Made by a program: the position numbers and the translations under genes
DNA from: DATARN01 sp963851105
GTDB lineage: Bacteria; Actinomycetota; Acidimicrobiia; Acidimicrobiales; Palsa-688
Reading direction: 5' to 3'
Length of the DNA: 64,000 bases
NCBI GenBank assembly: GCA_963851105.1
Contig: CAWKNP010000008.1
Coordinates: 372,001 to 436,000 of the forward strand
Shown: positions 31,832-40,640 of the stretch, piece after piece
Position numbering within the stretch: position 1 is the first letter of the stretch
Layout of the letters: each line of letters starts with the position of its first letter
Notes under the pieces: generated by a model
What the model saw: only the letters and a program-made list of their open reading frames with translations
The model's database searches: none
What the model was told of the DNA's origin: nothing

Positions 31832-32655
31832 GCCGGGCCTCCGACCGAAGTGGAGGCGCCGGCCGCAGAGGCCGGGGCGGGCGGCGGCGCCTGGGCAGGT
31901 CCCACCGGGGCGGCCGGCGCGGCCGGGGCGGCGGGGGCGGTCTGGCCCTCGGCGCGGCGCGCGGCCAAGGCGTGAGCGAGGCCGTCGGTCTCGAGGCGGC
32001 TCTCCAACTGCTCGAGTCGGTAACGGTGGATCACGAGCCACGAGTAGATCAGCCCGAACGCCACGAACGACAGCAGCATTGTCCACAACTGTGAGCCGTG
32101 GATCGTGGGATGGGTCTGCAGCAAGGTGTCGCCCTGGTGCAGGGTCCGCCACCATTCGGTGGCGAAGTGGTCGATGGGGACGACGGCGGCGAACAGCACG
32201 CCGGCGACGGCCGAACGGATGGCGCGCGACTCGAGGGCGCCCCCGGTGCGCCGCAGCGCCAGGTAGCCGACGAACAGTGCGCACAACAAGGCGGTCAGGG
32301 TCAGGCGGGCATCCCAGGTCCACCACACGCCCCACGCCGGCCGGCCCCAGATGGAGCCCGTCGCCAACGAGAGGGCGCAGAAGACGACGCCGACTTCGGC
32401 CGACGCCCCCGCCAGGCGGTCCCAGCGCAGGCTGCGGGTCCGGGGCAACAGGTACAACATGCTGGCGAGGGCGGTGATCCCGAAGGCCACGAAGGCCATG
32501 GTGGACACCGCCGGGTGGACGTAGATAAGCCGGACCAGGTCCCCCTGGACGACGTCGGGGGGCGTGGCGACCAGGCCGAAGTAGACGACGCCGGCAACGC
32601 AGAGCAAGGCCAAGGTGCCGAGTATCCGGGTGGTGCGATTAGCGGTTCCCGTCAC
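31828..32655 (-). CDS. ccmC: Haem handling membrane protein CcmC
   Basis: 275 residues with six membrane segments. The WWD motif is seen as GRPAWGVWWTWDARLT, with external histidines in IYVHPAVSTMAF and QTHPTIHGSQ. It loads haem on CcmE. The C-terminus has an Ala/Pro-rich cytosolic extension of roughly 50 residues not usual in proteobacterial CcmC. GTG 32655 lies 4 bp after the ccmB stop. Confidence 0.93.
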   Translation of the reverse strand: MTGTANRTTRILGTLALLCVAGVVYFGLVATPPDVVQGDLVRLIYVHPAVSTMAFVAFGITALASMLYLLPRTRSLRWDRLAGASAEVGVVFCALSLATGSIWGRPAWGVWWTWDARLTLTALLCALFVGYLALRRTGGALESRAIRSAVAGVLFAAVVPIDHFATEWWRTLHQGDTLLQTHPTIHGSQLWTMLLSFVAFGLIYSWLVIHRYRLEQLESRLETDGLAHALAARRAEGQTAPAAPAAPAAPVGPAQAPPPAPASAAGASTSVGGPA

Positions 32656-32659
32656 GGGA

Positions 32660-33328
32660 TCAGGCCTCCTCGAGAAGGGTGCCGAAGGCCAGCACCCCAA
32701 GGGTGACGTAGACGACGGCGAACACGGCGAGCAGGGTCACCCATTTCCATCCGTCATCACTGCTTTGGCCGAGCGCCACCTCCCACGCCCGGGTGGCACC
32801 GATGAGCACCGGAGCCACGACGGGAAGGATGAGCAACGGCAACAACGTTTCCCGCACCCGCAGGCCCGCGGCCAGGACACCGTAGGTGGTGCCGCAGGCG
32901 GCCAAACCGACGGTGGCGACCACCGCGGTGGCGAGCAGGAGGGCGCCACCGCTCAGCGAGGTGCTGTAGAGCACCACGATGCCGATGGTGAGGAGGGCTT
33001 CGAGGGCGAACAGCTCGAGGGCGACGGCGGCCGCCTTGCCGAGGAAGATCCCGGCGGGGTCGAGACCGGACATCCGCAGCCCGTCGCCAGCGGCGTCGGC
33101 CGCCTCGACCGCGAAACTGCGCTGCACCGCCAGCAGGCAGCAGAACAGCACCGCCACCCAGAACAGCCCGGGGGCGGCGGTCTGCAGCACCGCCCGGTCG
33201 GGCTCCAGGGCGAAACCGAACAGCACCAGCACGATCACGGCGAACGGCGCCACCTGATTGGTGGCGACGCGGGAGTGGGCCTCGATCCGCAGGTCCTTGC
33301 CCGCCATGAGGGCGGCGTCACGCCACAT
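32660..33328 (-). CDS. ccmB: CcmB permease subunit of the CcmAB transporter
   Basis: 222 residues with six membrane segments. MWRDAALMAGKDLRIEAHSR is a typical CcmB opening and GLRMSGLDPAGIFLGKAAAVALELF the conserved inner loop. It forms the ABC module with CcmA that drives release of holo-CcmE. ATG 33328 lies 11 bp inside ccmA, the preceding gene. Confidence 0.92.
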   Translation of the reverse strand: MWRDAALMAGKDLRIEAHSRVATNQVAPFAVIVLVLFGFALEPDRAVLQTAAPGLFWVAVLFCCLLAVQRSFAVEAADAAGDGLRMSGLDPAGIFLGKAAAVALELFALEALLTIGIVVLYSTSLSGGALLLATAVVATVGLAACGTTYGVLAAGLRVRETLLPLLILPVVAPVLIGATRAWEVALGQSSDDGWKWVTLLAVFAVVYVTLGVLAFGTLLEEA

Positions 33329-34085
33329 GGGCAGCGTCCCGGGCCGGGAAAAGGGGTGCGGTGTCCCGGGCATCCGCCGCCGGCGCAGCCGCCGGCGCCA
33401 CCACCAGGGCGGGCGCCGCGGTGGCGGGCACGGGCTCGAAGGGGGCGGCCGCCACGACCTGGCCGCCCGCCATGACAAGGGTGTTGTCGGCCAGAGCTGA
33501 GGCCCGTTGCGCCTCGTGGGAGGCGATCAGCACGGCGGCGCCGCCACGGGCGGCGGCGCGGATGAGCTCGTCGAGCAGGTCACGGTGCTCGGCATCGAGG
33601 CCCGCGTGGGGCTCGTCGAGGAGCCAGAGTTCGGGGGCCCGGGACACGATGGCGGCAAGGGCGGTGCGGCGGCGTTGGCCGGCCGACAGCCGCCCGGCAG
33701 CGACCGATCGCAGCCGGCCGGCCAGACCCAACCGCAGCAGCGCCGGCTCCACGGCGCCAGCCGCGCCTCCCGACGCGCGCACCGCGAAGCGCACGTTCTC
33801 CTCGACGGTCAAGTCGTCGTACAGGGCGTTGGCGTGGCCGAGCATCCCGACGCGGCGGCGCACGGCTCGCCGGTCGACGGTGAGGTCGCAGCCGAGCACG
33901 TGAGCCGTTCCCGCCACGACCGGCAACAACCCCGCACACGTCCGCAGCAGGCTCGTCTTGCCGGCTCCGTTGGCGCCTTGCAGCAACGCCACCTGGCCCC
34001 GCTCAAGATCGAGGTCGGCGCCGGCAAGGACAGGGAAACCCCCTAGCAGGGCAACAGCTGAGCGAAGGCGGACGGCGGCGACCAT
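33318..34085 (-). CDS. ccmA: CcmA ATP-binding subunit
   Basis: 255 residues. Walker A GANGAGKTSLLR, ABC signature LSAGQRRRTALA, Walker B LWLLDEPHAGLD, and H-loop IASHEAQ are all present. An Ala/Pro-rich C-terminal tail of some 50 residues is additional to the family core. First gene of the ccm block proper; ccdA ends 61 bp upstream. Confidence 0.94.
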   Translation of the reverse strand: MVAAVRLRSAVALLGGFPVLAGADLDLERGQVALLQGANGAGKTSLLRTCAGLLPVVAGTAHVLGCDLTVDRRAVRRRVGMLGHANALYDDLTVEENVRFAVRASGGAAGAVEPALLRLGLAGRLRSVAAGRLSAGQRRRTALAAIVSRAPELWLLDEPHAGLDAEHRDLLDELIRAAARGGAAVLIASHEAQRASALADNTLVMAGGQVVAAAPFEPVPATAAPALVVAPAAAPAADARDTAPLFPARDAAHVA

Positions 34086-34146
34086 GACAACGCCATCAAA
34101 GCTACTGGCGCGCCCTGTTCTTTTACCATCCAGCCCGTACCGGTGC

Positions 34147-34899
34147 CTACAGGTTGAAGTGGTTCAACCCCGGGAGCTTGACGAACCAGTTGGACAGTCG
34201 GTGGATGTTGTCGGTCAACAGGAGCACTCCGAGACCGGCCAGGAGCAGGCCCGACACCAGGTTGACCACCCGCAGATGGGCCTTCACCCATGCCAGCACC
34301 CCGGCCAGGCGGCCGAACGCCACCCCGAACGCGATGAACGGCACTCCCAGCCCGAGGGAGTAGCACAGCAGCATGAGCTCGCCCCGGGCGAGGGTGTTCT
34401 GCGTGCCCGACAGGGCGATGACCGCGCCCAGGGCGGGCCCGATGCACGGTGTCCAGCCGAAGGCGAACGCCATACCCATGACCGGCGCCGCCCACGACCC
34501 GAGCTTTGACGGCATGACGTGCAGGCGCCGTTCCCGCATGAGCCATGACGGCCGGATCAGCCCCGCGAAGAGCAGGCCCATCAAGATGATGACCACCCCC
34601 GCGACCTGGGTCAGTCCTGTTTGGTGGGTCCGCAGGGTGTGGCCGAGAGCGCTGGCGCCCGCCTCCACGGCGGCGAAGACCAGCGTAAAGCCGGCCACGA
34701 AGAGCACGGCGGCACGCAGCACGGTGCGTTGATCGGTCTTGGTCGTCACCGTCATCTCGGTGGCGGTGAGGCCCGACATCAACGAGAGATAGCTCGGGAC
34801 CAGCGGCAGGACGCACGGCGAGAGGAACGACGCCATGCCCGCCCCGAACGCCACGACGAAGCCAAGAGGCGAATGGGCGACCAGCTCGGCGGTGCTCAC
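34147..34899 (-). CDS. ccdA: Thiol-disulfide exchange membrane protein CcdA
   Basis: 250 residues with six membrane segments. MASFLSPCVLPLVPSYLSLMSG and FAFGWTPCIGPALGAVIAL contain the two reactive cysteines (SPC and TPC). It moves electrons across the membrane to CcmG and CcmH. ATG 34899 overlaps the preceding crotonase stop (ATGA), so transcription may begin upstream of that gene. Confidence 0.95.
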   Translation of the reverse strand: MSTAELVAHSPLGFVVAFGAGMASFLSPCVLPLVPSYLSLMSGLTATEMTVTTKTDQRTVLRAAVLFVAGFTLVFAAVEAGASALGHTLRTHQTGLTQVAGVVIILMGLLFAGLIRPSWLMRERRLHVMPSKLGSWAAPVMGMAFAFGWTPCIGPALGAVIALSGTQNTLARGELMLLCYSLGLGVPFIAFGVAFGRLAGVLAWVKAHLRVVNLVSGLLLAGLGVLLLTDNIHRLSNWFVKLPGLNHFNL

Positions 34900-35618
34900 C
34901 GGCCCTCGAAATGCGGTCGGCGGCGCTCCCCGAAGGCGGCCAGGCCCTCGGCCATGTCGGCACTCGACCAGGCTTGGTCGTAGGCCGCGGTCGCCGAAGG
35001 GTCGCCGTTCAGCAGGAGCTTGTGCCCGGCCACCGACAGCGGGGCGAGGGCCGCGATCTCCTGGGCCCAGCCCTGGGCCGCCGCCAGGTCCCCGCCACGC
35101 TGGGCGAACCCCAACCGCAGGGCCTCGGTGGCGTCCATCTCATGGGCGGCCAGCAGCATGGCCCGGGCCGGTCCCTGGCCGGCCAGACGCGCCAGGCGCT
35201 GCACCGTCCAGTGGTCGACCATGAGGCCCAGTTTGGCGGCCGGGATGGCGAAACGGGCGGTTGGGGCGACGACGCGGAGGTCGCAGGCGATGGCGAGTTG
35301 GGTACCGGCGCCATAGGCGGCGCCCGCCACCGCCGCGATGACCGGTACCGGGACCGCCTCGATGGTCGCCAGCAGGCGGCGCAGGGCTATCGCCAGTTCC
35401 GTCCCTGCCACCAGCGCCAGATCGGCGCCCGAGCAGAAGTGGGGGCCGGCGCCGGTGAGCACGATCGCCCGGCTGCCGCCCGCCGCAGCCGCGGCGATCT
35501 CCGCCGCCAGCCGCCCGCACGCAGCGACATCGAGGGCGTTGCGCCGGTCCTGGCGGTCGATGGTGACCGTGGCCGTCGGCAACAAAGCGGGTTGCGGCGT
35601 GACAGTGGGTTCAGTCAA
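34896..35618 (-). CDS. Enoyl-CoA hydratase/isomerase family protein
   Basis: 240 residues of the crotonase fold. Oxyanion-hole segments are GPHFCSGADLALVAG and VAGAAYGAGTQLAIACDLRV. One usual catalytic Glu position reads YGAG rather than the GGGxE seen in classical hydratases, and the second lies in AAKLGLMVDHW, so the reaction may be isomerase- or hydrolase-like. Overlaps ccdA by four bases. Divergent from the small GlsB-like gene, 48 bp away. Confidence 0.85.
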   Translation of the reverse strand: MTEPTVTPQPALLPTATVTIDRQDRRNALDVAACGRLAAEIAAAAAGGSRAIVLTGAGPHFCSGADLALVAGTELAIALRRLLATIEAVPVPVIAAVAGAAYGAGTQLAIACDLRVVAPTARFAIPAAKLGLMVDHWTVQRLARLAGQGPARAMLLAAHEMDATEALRLGFAQRGGDLAAAQGWAQEIAALAPLSVAGHKLLLNGDPSATAAYDQAWSSADMAEGLAAFGERRRPHFEGR

Positions 35619-35666
35619 AGTCGATGCGGAGGTTTATCCGAGCGCCCCTCAGGTCACAGTAATCCC

Positions 35667-35936
35667 ATGCTCCTCCTCATCGTTTCCCTCCTCATCACAG
35701 GACTCATCATCGGTGCTCTCGGTCGCCTGTTGGTACCCGGCCATAACCCGATGGGGTTCTTCATGACCGCCCTGCTCGGCATCGGGGGCGCCTTCCTCGG
35801 AGGCATCATCGCCCGGCTGATCTGGTCGGCGCCCAATGCCCACAAGTTGGGCGTCTTCATCTGCGAGGTCCTCGGTGCCGCCCTGCTGGTCTTCCTGGTC
35901 AGCGGCAGTCGCCGCCGGACGCGGGTGCGCTACTAG
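35667..35936 (+). CDS. GlsB/YeaQ/YmgE family stress membrane protein
   Basis: 89 residues, three membrane segments: LLLIVSLLITGLIIGALGRLL, GFFMTALLGIGGAFLGGIIARLIW, and LGVFICEVLGAALLVFLVS. The LLVPGHNPMGF loop and GIGGAFLGG are the family pattern (transglycosylase-associated, stress induced). ATG 35667. It is convergent with the next crotonase, four bases overlapping at the stops. Confidence 0.88.
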   Translation: MLLLIVSLLITGLIIGALGRLLVPGHNPMGFFMTALLGIGGAFLGGIIARLIWSAPNAHKLGVFICEVLGAALLVFLVSGSRRRTRVRY

Positions 35937-36685
35937 GTCGACCGCTCCCGGAAGGCTTTCATTCCCTCTCGGGCGCCGGCAGTCTCGGTGACCGTGGTCA
36001 GAAGGGGATGGAGGACGGCCAGCGCATCGCGGGCGGCCAGGTCCCACACCTCGTAGAACGAGTCCCGGCCCAACTTGATGGCGGTGGCCGGCTTGGCCGC
36101 CAGGGTCGCCGCTAGCTCACCCACGGCCGCGTCCAGGGATCCCGAAGGCACAACCCGGGTGACGAAGCCGATCCGCTCGGCCTCGGCGGCGCCCACCCGC
36201 CGCCCCGTGAGCATCAGCTCGAGCGCCTTCTTCGGCGGCATCGACCTGACAAGGGGCACGGTGATCATGAACGGCCACAGCCCAAGATCGATCTCGGGGG
36301 CCGCGAAGATGCTGCCCTCGGTGCACACCACCAAGTCGCACGCCAGCGCCAGCCCAAATCCGCCGGCCACCGCGTAGCCGCTGACCGCCGCGATCACCGG
36401 CTTGCCGAGATCCCACAACTGCTCGAACAGCGCGGCCACCTTGCCACGGGTCTCATGCGTCCCCGCCGCCAGGTCGGCCAGGTCGAGCCCGGCGCAGAAC
36501 GCCGCCTCACCGGCGCCGCGCAGCACCACCACCCGCACGGCATCGTCGCCCTTGGCCATGTCAAGGCGGCGAGCGAGTTCGTCGATCATGGTCCAGGTGA
36601 GGGCGTTGCGGCGCGCCGGCCGGTTGATCGTGAGGCGGGCCACACCTTCCGCCACCGAGTACCGCACCTCGTCATCGGCTGCCAC
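35933..36685 (-). CDS. Enoyl-CoA hydratase/isomerase family protein
   Basis: 250 residues, crotonase fold: INRPARRNALTWTMIDELA, GEAAFCAGLDLADLA (oxyanion hole 1), SGYAVAGGFGLALACDLVV (oxyanion hole 2), FAAPEIDLGLWPF, and LTGRRVGAAEAERIGFVTRVV. Both classical catalytic glutamates are not evident at the first position (GGFGL), so it may be an isomerase or other crotonase. Fits the fatty-acid degradation theme. Confidence 0.88.
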   Translation of the reverse strand: MAADDEVRYSVAEGVARLTINRPARRNALTWTMIDELARRLDMAKGDDAVRVVVLRGAGEAAFCAGLDLADLAAGTHETRGKVAALFEQLWDLGKPVIAAVSGYAVAGGFGLALACDLVVCTEGSIFAAPEIDLGLWPFMITVPLVRSMPPKKALELMLTGRRVGAAEAERIGFVTRVVPSGSLDAAVGELAATLAAKPATAIKLGRDSFYEVWDLAARDALAVLHPLLTTVTETAGAREGMKAFRERST

Positions 36686-36711
36686 TGACCGGACGGTAGC
36701 GTCTCGCCCCG

Positions 36712-37260
36712 ATGCTCTACGTCACCGCACTGGCGCTGATCATCGGGGCGGTGGTCGGCCTCGCCCGGGGAGGCCGCCCCAGCAACCTGGGCCGCCACCG
36801 GCTGCGGGCGTGGTGGCTGGTCGTCATCGGCATCGCGGCGCAGGTGGCGGCCGACCACGTCGATACCGCGTCGCTGGGTACGGTCGCGGTGCTCGCGGGG
36901 GCGACATCGCTTCTCGCTTTCGCCGCCCTCAATCCCCACCTGGTGGGCATCGGGGTGGTGGCCGTCGGCGTCGCGGCCAATGCCCTGGTGATCGGCCTCA
37001 ACGACGGCATGCCGGTGCGGCCAGGTGCGGTGGTGGCGGCCCATATCACCAGCCGGGCCGACGAGCCGGCGCTGGGCTACGGGACCCGCCACCACCGCGA
37101 AGGACCTGGCGACCAGCTGCGACCGCTGGCCGACATCATCCCGATCCCCGCCTTCCGCCAGGTGGTCTCCTTCGGCGACCTCATCTTGGCCATGGGGGTG
37201 GCCGCCACCGTGGCCCACCTCCTGCTGCGGGGGCCCGAGCGGGCGGTTCGCCCCGGGTGA
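36712..37260 (+). CDS. DUF5317-like membrane protein
   Basis: 182 residues with four to five membrane segments (LYVTALALIIGAVVGLA, AWWLVVIGIAAQVAAD, VAVLAGATSLLAFAAL, LVGIGVVAVGVAANALVIGLNDGMPVRPGAV, SFGDLILAMGVAATVAHLLL). The GLNDGMPVR and IPAFRQVVSFGDLIL segments match the DUF5317 family. Function unknown. The stop overlaps the start of the glycosyltransferase (GTGA), beginning a three-gene unit. Confidence 0.8.
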   Translation: MLYVTALALIIGAVVGLARGGRPSNLGRHRLRAWWLVVIGIAAQVAADHVDTASLGTVAVLAGATSLLAFAALNPHLVGIGVVAVGVAANALVIGLNDGMPVRPGAVVAAHITSRADEPALGYGTRHHREGPGDQLRPLADIIPIPAFRQVVSFGDLILAMGVAATVAHLLLRGPERAVRPG

Positions 37261-38324
37261 CGGCACCGGTGGCGGCGATCGTCTCGTTCCGCCTGGGCGG
37301 AGGCGACGGCGTATCGGTTGAGGCGGGAAAATGGGCAGGGGCCCTGCGTCATTTGGGCTTCGCGGTCCACACGGTGGCCGGCGCGGGCCCCGTCGATCAC
37401 CTCATCGCCGGTTTGGGACCGGGGGCCGCGGTCACCGGTGAGGAACCACCGCCCCTCGACGAGGGTGCCCTCGCCGCGGCGCTCGGCCCCGCCGACCTGG
37501 TCGTCGTGGAGAACCTCTTGTCGCTGCCGTTCAATCCCGCCGCCGCGACGGCCGTGGCCCGTCTCCTGCGCGACCGGCGCGCCGTGCTCCGTCACCACGA
37601 CCTGCCCTGGCAACGCCCCTTTTTCCCCGGCTGTCCCCCACCCCCCGACGACGCGGCGTGGCGGCATGTGACGATCAACGACCATTCCCGCCACGAACTG
37701 GCCGCCCGGGGGATCACGGCGACGACCATCGCCAATGCCTTCGACCCCCACCCGCCCGTGGGCGAGCGCGCTGCCACCCGCGAGGCGCTCGGCGTGGCGC
37801 CGGCAGCCACGCTCGTGCTGCAGCCGACCCGGGCCATCGCCCGCAAGGGCGTGCCCGCCGGGCTGGCGCTGGCCGAGGCCCTCGACGCCACCTACTGGCT
37901 GCTCGGGCCGGCCGAGGAGGGGTACGCCCCCGAACTGGCCGCGATCCTCGCCACCGCCACGGTCCCCGTCCACCACGGGCCGGTCGGGCTCGTCACTGCC
38001 GTGGGCGGTATCGAGCATGCCTATGCCGCCTGCGATGCGGTGGCGTTCCCGTCGCACTGCGAGGGATTCGGCAACCCGCCCATCGAGGCGTCCCTCCAGC
38101 GCCGCCCGGTCGCCGTCGGCCCCTACCGGACCGGCAAGGAACTCCAGGCGCTTGGATTCCGGTGGTTCGACACCGCCGAGCCCGAGCCGCTGCGGCGCTG
38201 GCTGGCGTCGGGCGACGCCCGCTTGCTCGACCACAATGTGACCATCGCCCGCACCCATCTCTCGCTCGACCAGCTACCGGCACGGCTGGACCAGTTGTTC
38301 GCGGCCGCCGGGTGGTCGTGGTGA
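37257..38324 (+). CDS. GT-B glycosyltransferase (family 4-like)
   Basis: 355 residues from GTG 37257 (GTGA overlap upstream and downstream). VSFRLGGGDGVSVEAGKWAGALRHLGFAV is a donor-fold opening similar to retaining GT4 enzymes; LVLQPTRAIARKGVPAGLALAEAL lies at the donor site, and FPSHCEGFGNPPIEASLQRRPVAVG contains the E-x7-E motif. The acceptor is unknown; likely a lipid or small-molecule glycosyl transfer at the cytosolic face. Confidence 0.85.
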   Translation: MTAPVAAIVSFRLGGGDGVSVEAGKWAGALRHLGFAVHTVAGAGPVDHLIAGLGPGAAVTGEEPPPLDEGALAAALGPADLVVVENLLSLPFNPAAATAVARLLRDRRAVLRHHDLPWQRPFFPGCPPPPDDAAWRHVTINDHSRHELAARGITATTIANAFDPHPPVGERAATREALGVAPAATLVLQPTRAIARKGVPAGLALAEALDATYWLLGPAEEGYAPELAAILATATVPVHHGPVGLVTAVGGIEHAYAACDAVAFPSHCEGFGNPPIEASLQRRPVAVGPYRTGKELQALGFRWFDTAEPEPLRRWLASGDARLLDHNVTIARTHLSLDQLPARLDQLFAAAGWSW

Positions 38325-38578
38325 TCCCCGATCCCATCCTCGACCGCCGCCACCTGTACGCCCGGTTGGCGGCCCTCGGCAAGCGGGTCGGCTACCTCCT
38401 CCTGCTCGTCGCCATCGTGGCGTTCGTGGCCGGCTTCGCGACCGACTTCCCCTCGGTGGCCGTCACGATCAGCCTCATCGGGCTCATCGGGTCGTGCATC
38501 GTCCTGCCCCCCGCCATCGTCTTCGCCTATGCGGTGAACGCCGCCGATCGCGAGGACCGCAAAACCGGGCGGCTGTAG
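38321..38578 (+). CDS. Small two-helix membrane protein, unknown function
   Basis: 85 residues from GTG 38321, coupled by GTGA overlap to the glycosyltransferase. IPDPILDRRHLYARLAALGKRVGYLLLLVAIVAFVAGFATDF and VAVTISLIGLIGSCIVLPPAIVFAYAVNAADRED give two membrane helices with a charged C-terminus. It is a plausible real gene by position and topology, and no function can be given. Confidence 0.75.
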   Translation: MIPDPILDRRHLYARLAALGKRVGYLLLLVAIVAFVAGFATDFPSVAVTISLIGLIGSCIVLPPAIVFAYAVNAADREDRKTGRL

Positions 38579-38588
38579 CCTCACCGCG

Positions 38589-39695
38589 GTGACGAAAGCG
38601 GCAGTATTGGCGGCGGTCGGCCAGCCGCTCGAGGTCCGCACCGACGTCGAAGTGGACGAGCCCCACACCGGCGAGGTCATGATCCGCATGGCGGCGTCGG
38701 GCGTGTGCCACTCGGACCTGTCGATGCAGAACGGGACCATGATGACCCCGACGCCCATCGTGCTTGGCCACGAGGGGGCCGGTGTCATCGAGTCGGTCGG
38801 CGACGACGTCGCAGACCTTGCGGTAGGCGACCATGTGGTGATCTCGTGGGTGCCGCAGTGCGGGTCCTGTTATTACTGCCAGCGGGGCCAGCGGGAGATC
38901 TGCGAGACCACGAGCATGAGCGTGGCCATGGGTTACCTGCTCGACGGCACCACCCGGTCGCGGTCGGGGGGCCAGGCGCTGCACCAGATGGCCGCCGCGG
39001 GCACCTTCTCGGAGCGCAGCGTGATTCCCGCCGCCAGTGCCATCAAGATCCCGGCTGATATCGACCTCACGGTGGCCGCGCTGATCGGCTGCGGTGTGCT
39101 CACCGGCGTCGGCGCCGCCCTGAACACCGCCCAGATTTCGGCGGGCGACACGGTGGCGGTGGTCGGCTGCGGCGGGGTGGGCCTTAACGTGATCCAAGGC
39201 GCCGTCCTGGCCGGTGCGGGCGAGATCATCGCGGTCGACATCCATCCCGCCAAGCTGGAGTTGGCCCGCCTCTTCGGGGCGACGGCGGTCGTCGACGCCG
39301 CAAGCCGCGACCCGGTGTCGGGGGTCATGGATCTGACCGGGCAGCGGGGCGCCGACATCGCCTTCGAGGTCATCGGACTTCAGAAGACGATCGACCAGAC
39401 CATAACCATGACCCGGCGGGGCGGCCAGGCCGTCCTCGTGGGCGTGGCGTCGATGGATGCCGCGGTCCACGTCCCCGCCTTCTTCGGCCTCGTGCTGGCG
39501 GAAAAGACCATTCGGGGCTGCTGGTACGGCAGTTCCGACGTCCGCCGGGATGTACCGCGCATCATCGACTTCTACCGCCAGGGCACGTTGAAGCTGGACG
39601 AGCTCATCTCCCAAGTCATTGCCCTGGAGCAGGTCAACGAGGCGTTCGACGCCCTCCGAGCGGGCCAGGTCGCCCGTTCGGTCATCGCTTACTGA
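38589..39695 (+). CDS. Zinc-dependent alcohol dehydrogenase (class III-like)
   Basis: 368 residues, GTG 38589. Catalytic zinc ligands are C40 in GVCHSDLS, the GHEGAG histidine-glutamate and a Cys in LIGCGVLTG. The structural zinc loop is CGSCYYCQRGQREIC. The NAD-binding Rossmann motif is VVGCGGVGLNVIQGA with acidic D in AVDIHPAKLE. Probably oxidises medium or long-chain alcohols. It follows the membrane protein by 10 bp. Confidence 0.92.
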   Translation: MTKAAVLAAVGQPLEVRTDVEVDEPHTGEVMIRMAASGVCHSDLSMQNGTMMTPTPIVLGHEGAGVIESVGDDVADLAVGDHVVISWVPQCGSCYYCQRGQREICETTSMSVAMGYLLDGTTRSRSGGQALHQMAAAGTFSERSVIPAASAIKIPADIDLTVAALIGCGVLTGVGAALNTAQISAGDTVAVVGCGGVGLNVIQGAVLAGAGEIIAVDIHPAKLELARLFGATAVVDAASRDPVSGVMDLTGQRGADIAFEVIGLQKTIDQTITMTRRGGQAVLVGVASMDAAVHVPAFFGLVLAEKTIRGCWYGSSDVRRDVPRIIDFYRQGTLKLDELISQVIALEQVNEAFDALRAGQVARSVIAY

Positions 39696-39864
39696 GGCGG
39701 TGCGCCCCCGGGCCCGATGCGGTAGCGACGACGGCGGGCCTTGGCCGCCAGCAGGCTCACCGCGCTGTGCCGAGCGGGCGCCGGGCGGATCGGTTCGGGC
39801 GGACGGGTGGAATCTCGGGGCTGGGACGTCCGCGGAGGCCTCACGATCCGAAGAGTTCGACAGA

Positions 39865-39878
39865 GAACTAGTTAGTTC
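39865..39878. promoter_or_regulatory. Candidate TetR operator GAACTAGTTAGTTC
   Basis: A perfect 6+6 palindrome with a 2-bp centre (GAACTA-GT-TAGTTC), about 105 bp before the TetR start and in the non-coding stretch following the alcohol dehydrogenase. It is AT-rich against a GC-rich background and of TetR-operator size. The link is by position only. Confidence 0.5.
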
Positions 39879-39983
39879 CTCCTAGTCATTTTGTGGTGAG
39901 GTCTTTTGGCGAGCACCGAGCGGTGTGGCATTGTCAGCGGGATCCATGACGCGACCCATCCTTTCCAGGCCGGCGGCGTGACG

Positions 39984-40640
39984 ATGGCGGACGCTTTGCC
40001 TCTTCGCGCCCGACCTCCCTCCAGCCGCCTTCCCGCCGCCCGGCGGCGCCGGCAGCTGCTGGACGTGGCGGTCGACGTGTTCGCCGAGCGCGGCTTCCAC
40101 AGCACCTCCATGGACGAGGTGGCCGAAGCCGCGGGAGTGACCAAGCCGGTCCTGTACCAGCACTTCGATTCGAAGCGTGAGCTCTACCTCGAGCTCCTCG
40201 ACGATGTCGGCAACCACCTGGTCGCGGCGGTGACCACGGCGGTGGCGGACGCATCGGGCCCCCGCCAGCAGGTCGAGGCGGGCTTCGTGGCCTATTTCGA
40301 CTTCGTCACCCAGCAGACCAACGCCTTCCGGCTCCTCTTCGGCAGCAACGCCCGCCGCGACGAGGAGTTCAACGACGCCATCCGCCGGGTCGAGGACATC
40401 ATGGCCGCCGCGGTCGCCGAGCTCATCGAGACCGACATCTCCGGCGACCACCGCCAGTTGCTGGGCTACGGGATCGTCGGCCTGGCCGAGGTCACGAGCC
40501 GCCACTGGGCGAGCTCGGAAGTGGCGGCGGAGCTCGACGGCGATCAGCGGGCGGCCGAAGCCCACCGCTTGGCCCGCCGCGTCAGCGAGCTGGCCTGGGC
40601 CGGCCTCCGGGGGGTCCACCGCGATCCCCCCGGCTCGTGA
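39984..40640 (+). CDS. TetR/AcrR family transcriptional regulator
   Basis: 218 residues from ATG 39984 (a longer form from 39906 is possible but its first 26 residues are not TetR-like). The helix-turn-helix is RRRQLLDVAVDVFAERGFHSTSMDEVAEAAGVTKPVLYQHFDSKRELYLELLDDV, near-canonical. The ligand domain is divergent as usual. Its stop overlaps the DoxX-like gene start (GTGA). A palindrome upstream may be its operator. Confidence 0.9.
   Translation: MADALPLRARPPSSRLPAARRRRQLLDVAVDVFAERGFHSTSMDEVAEAAGVTKPVLYQHFDSKRELYLELLDDVGNHLVAAVTTAVADASGPRQQVEAGFVAYFDFVTQQTNAFRLLFGSNARRDEEFNDAIRRVEDIMAAAVAELIETDISGDHRQLLGYGIVGLAEVTSRHWASSEVAAELDGDQRAAEAHRLARRVSELAWAGLRGVHRDPPGS

Noticed and set aside
34896..36685. 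Treating the two crotonases as a duplicated pair
   Set aside because: They share only fold-level motifs, differ in the active-site segments and are separated by an oppositely oriented small gene, so recent duplication is not supported.
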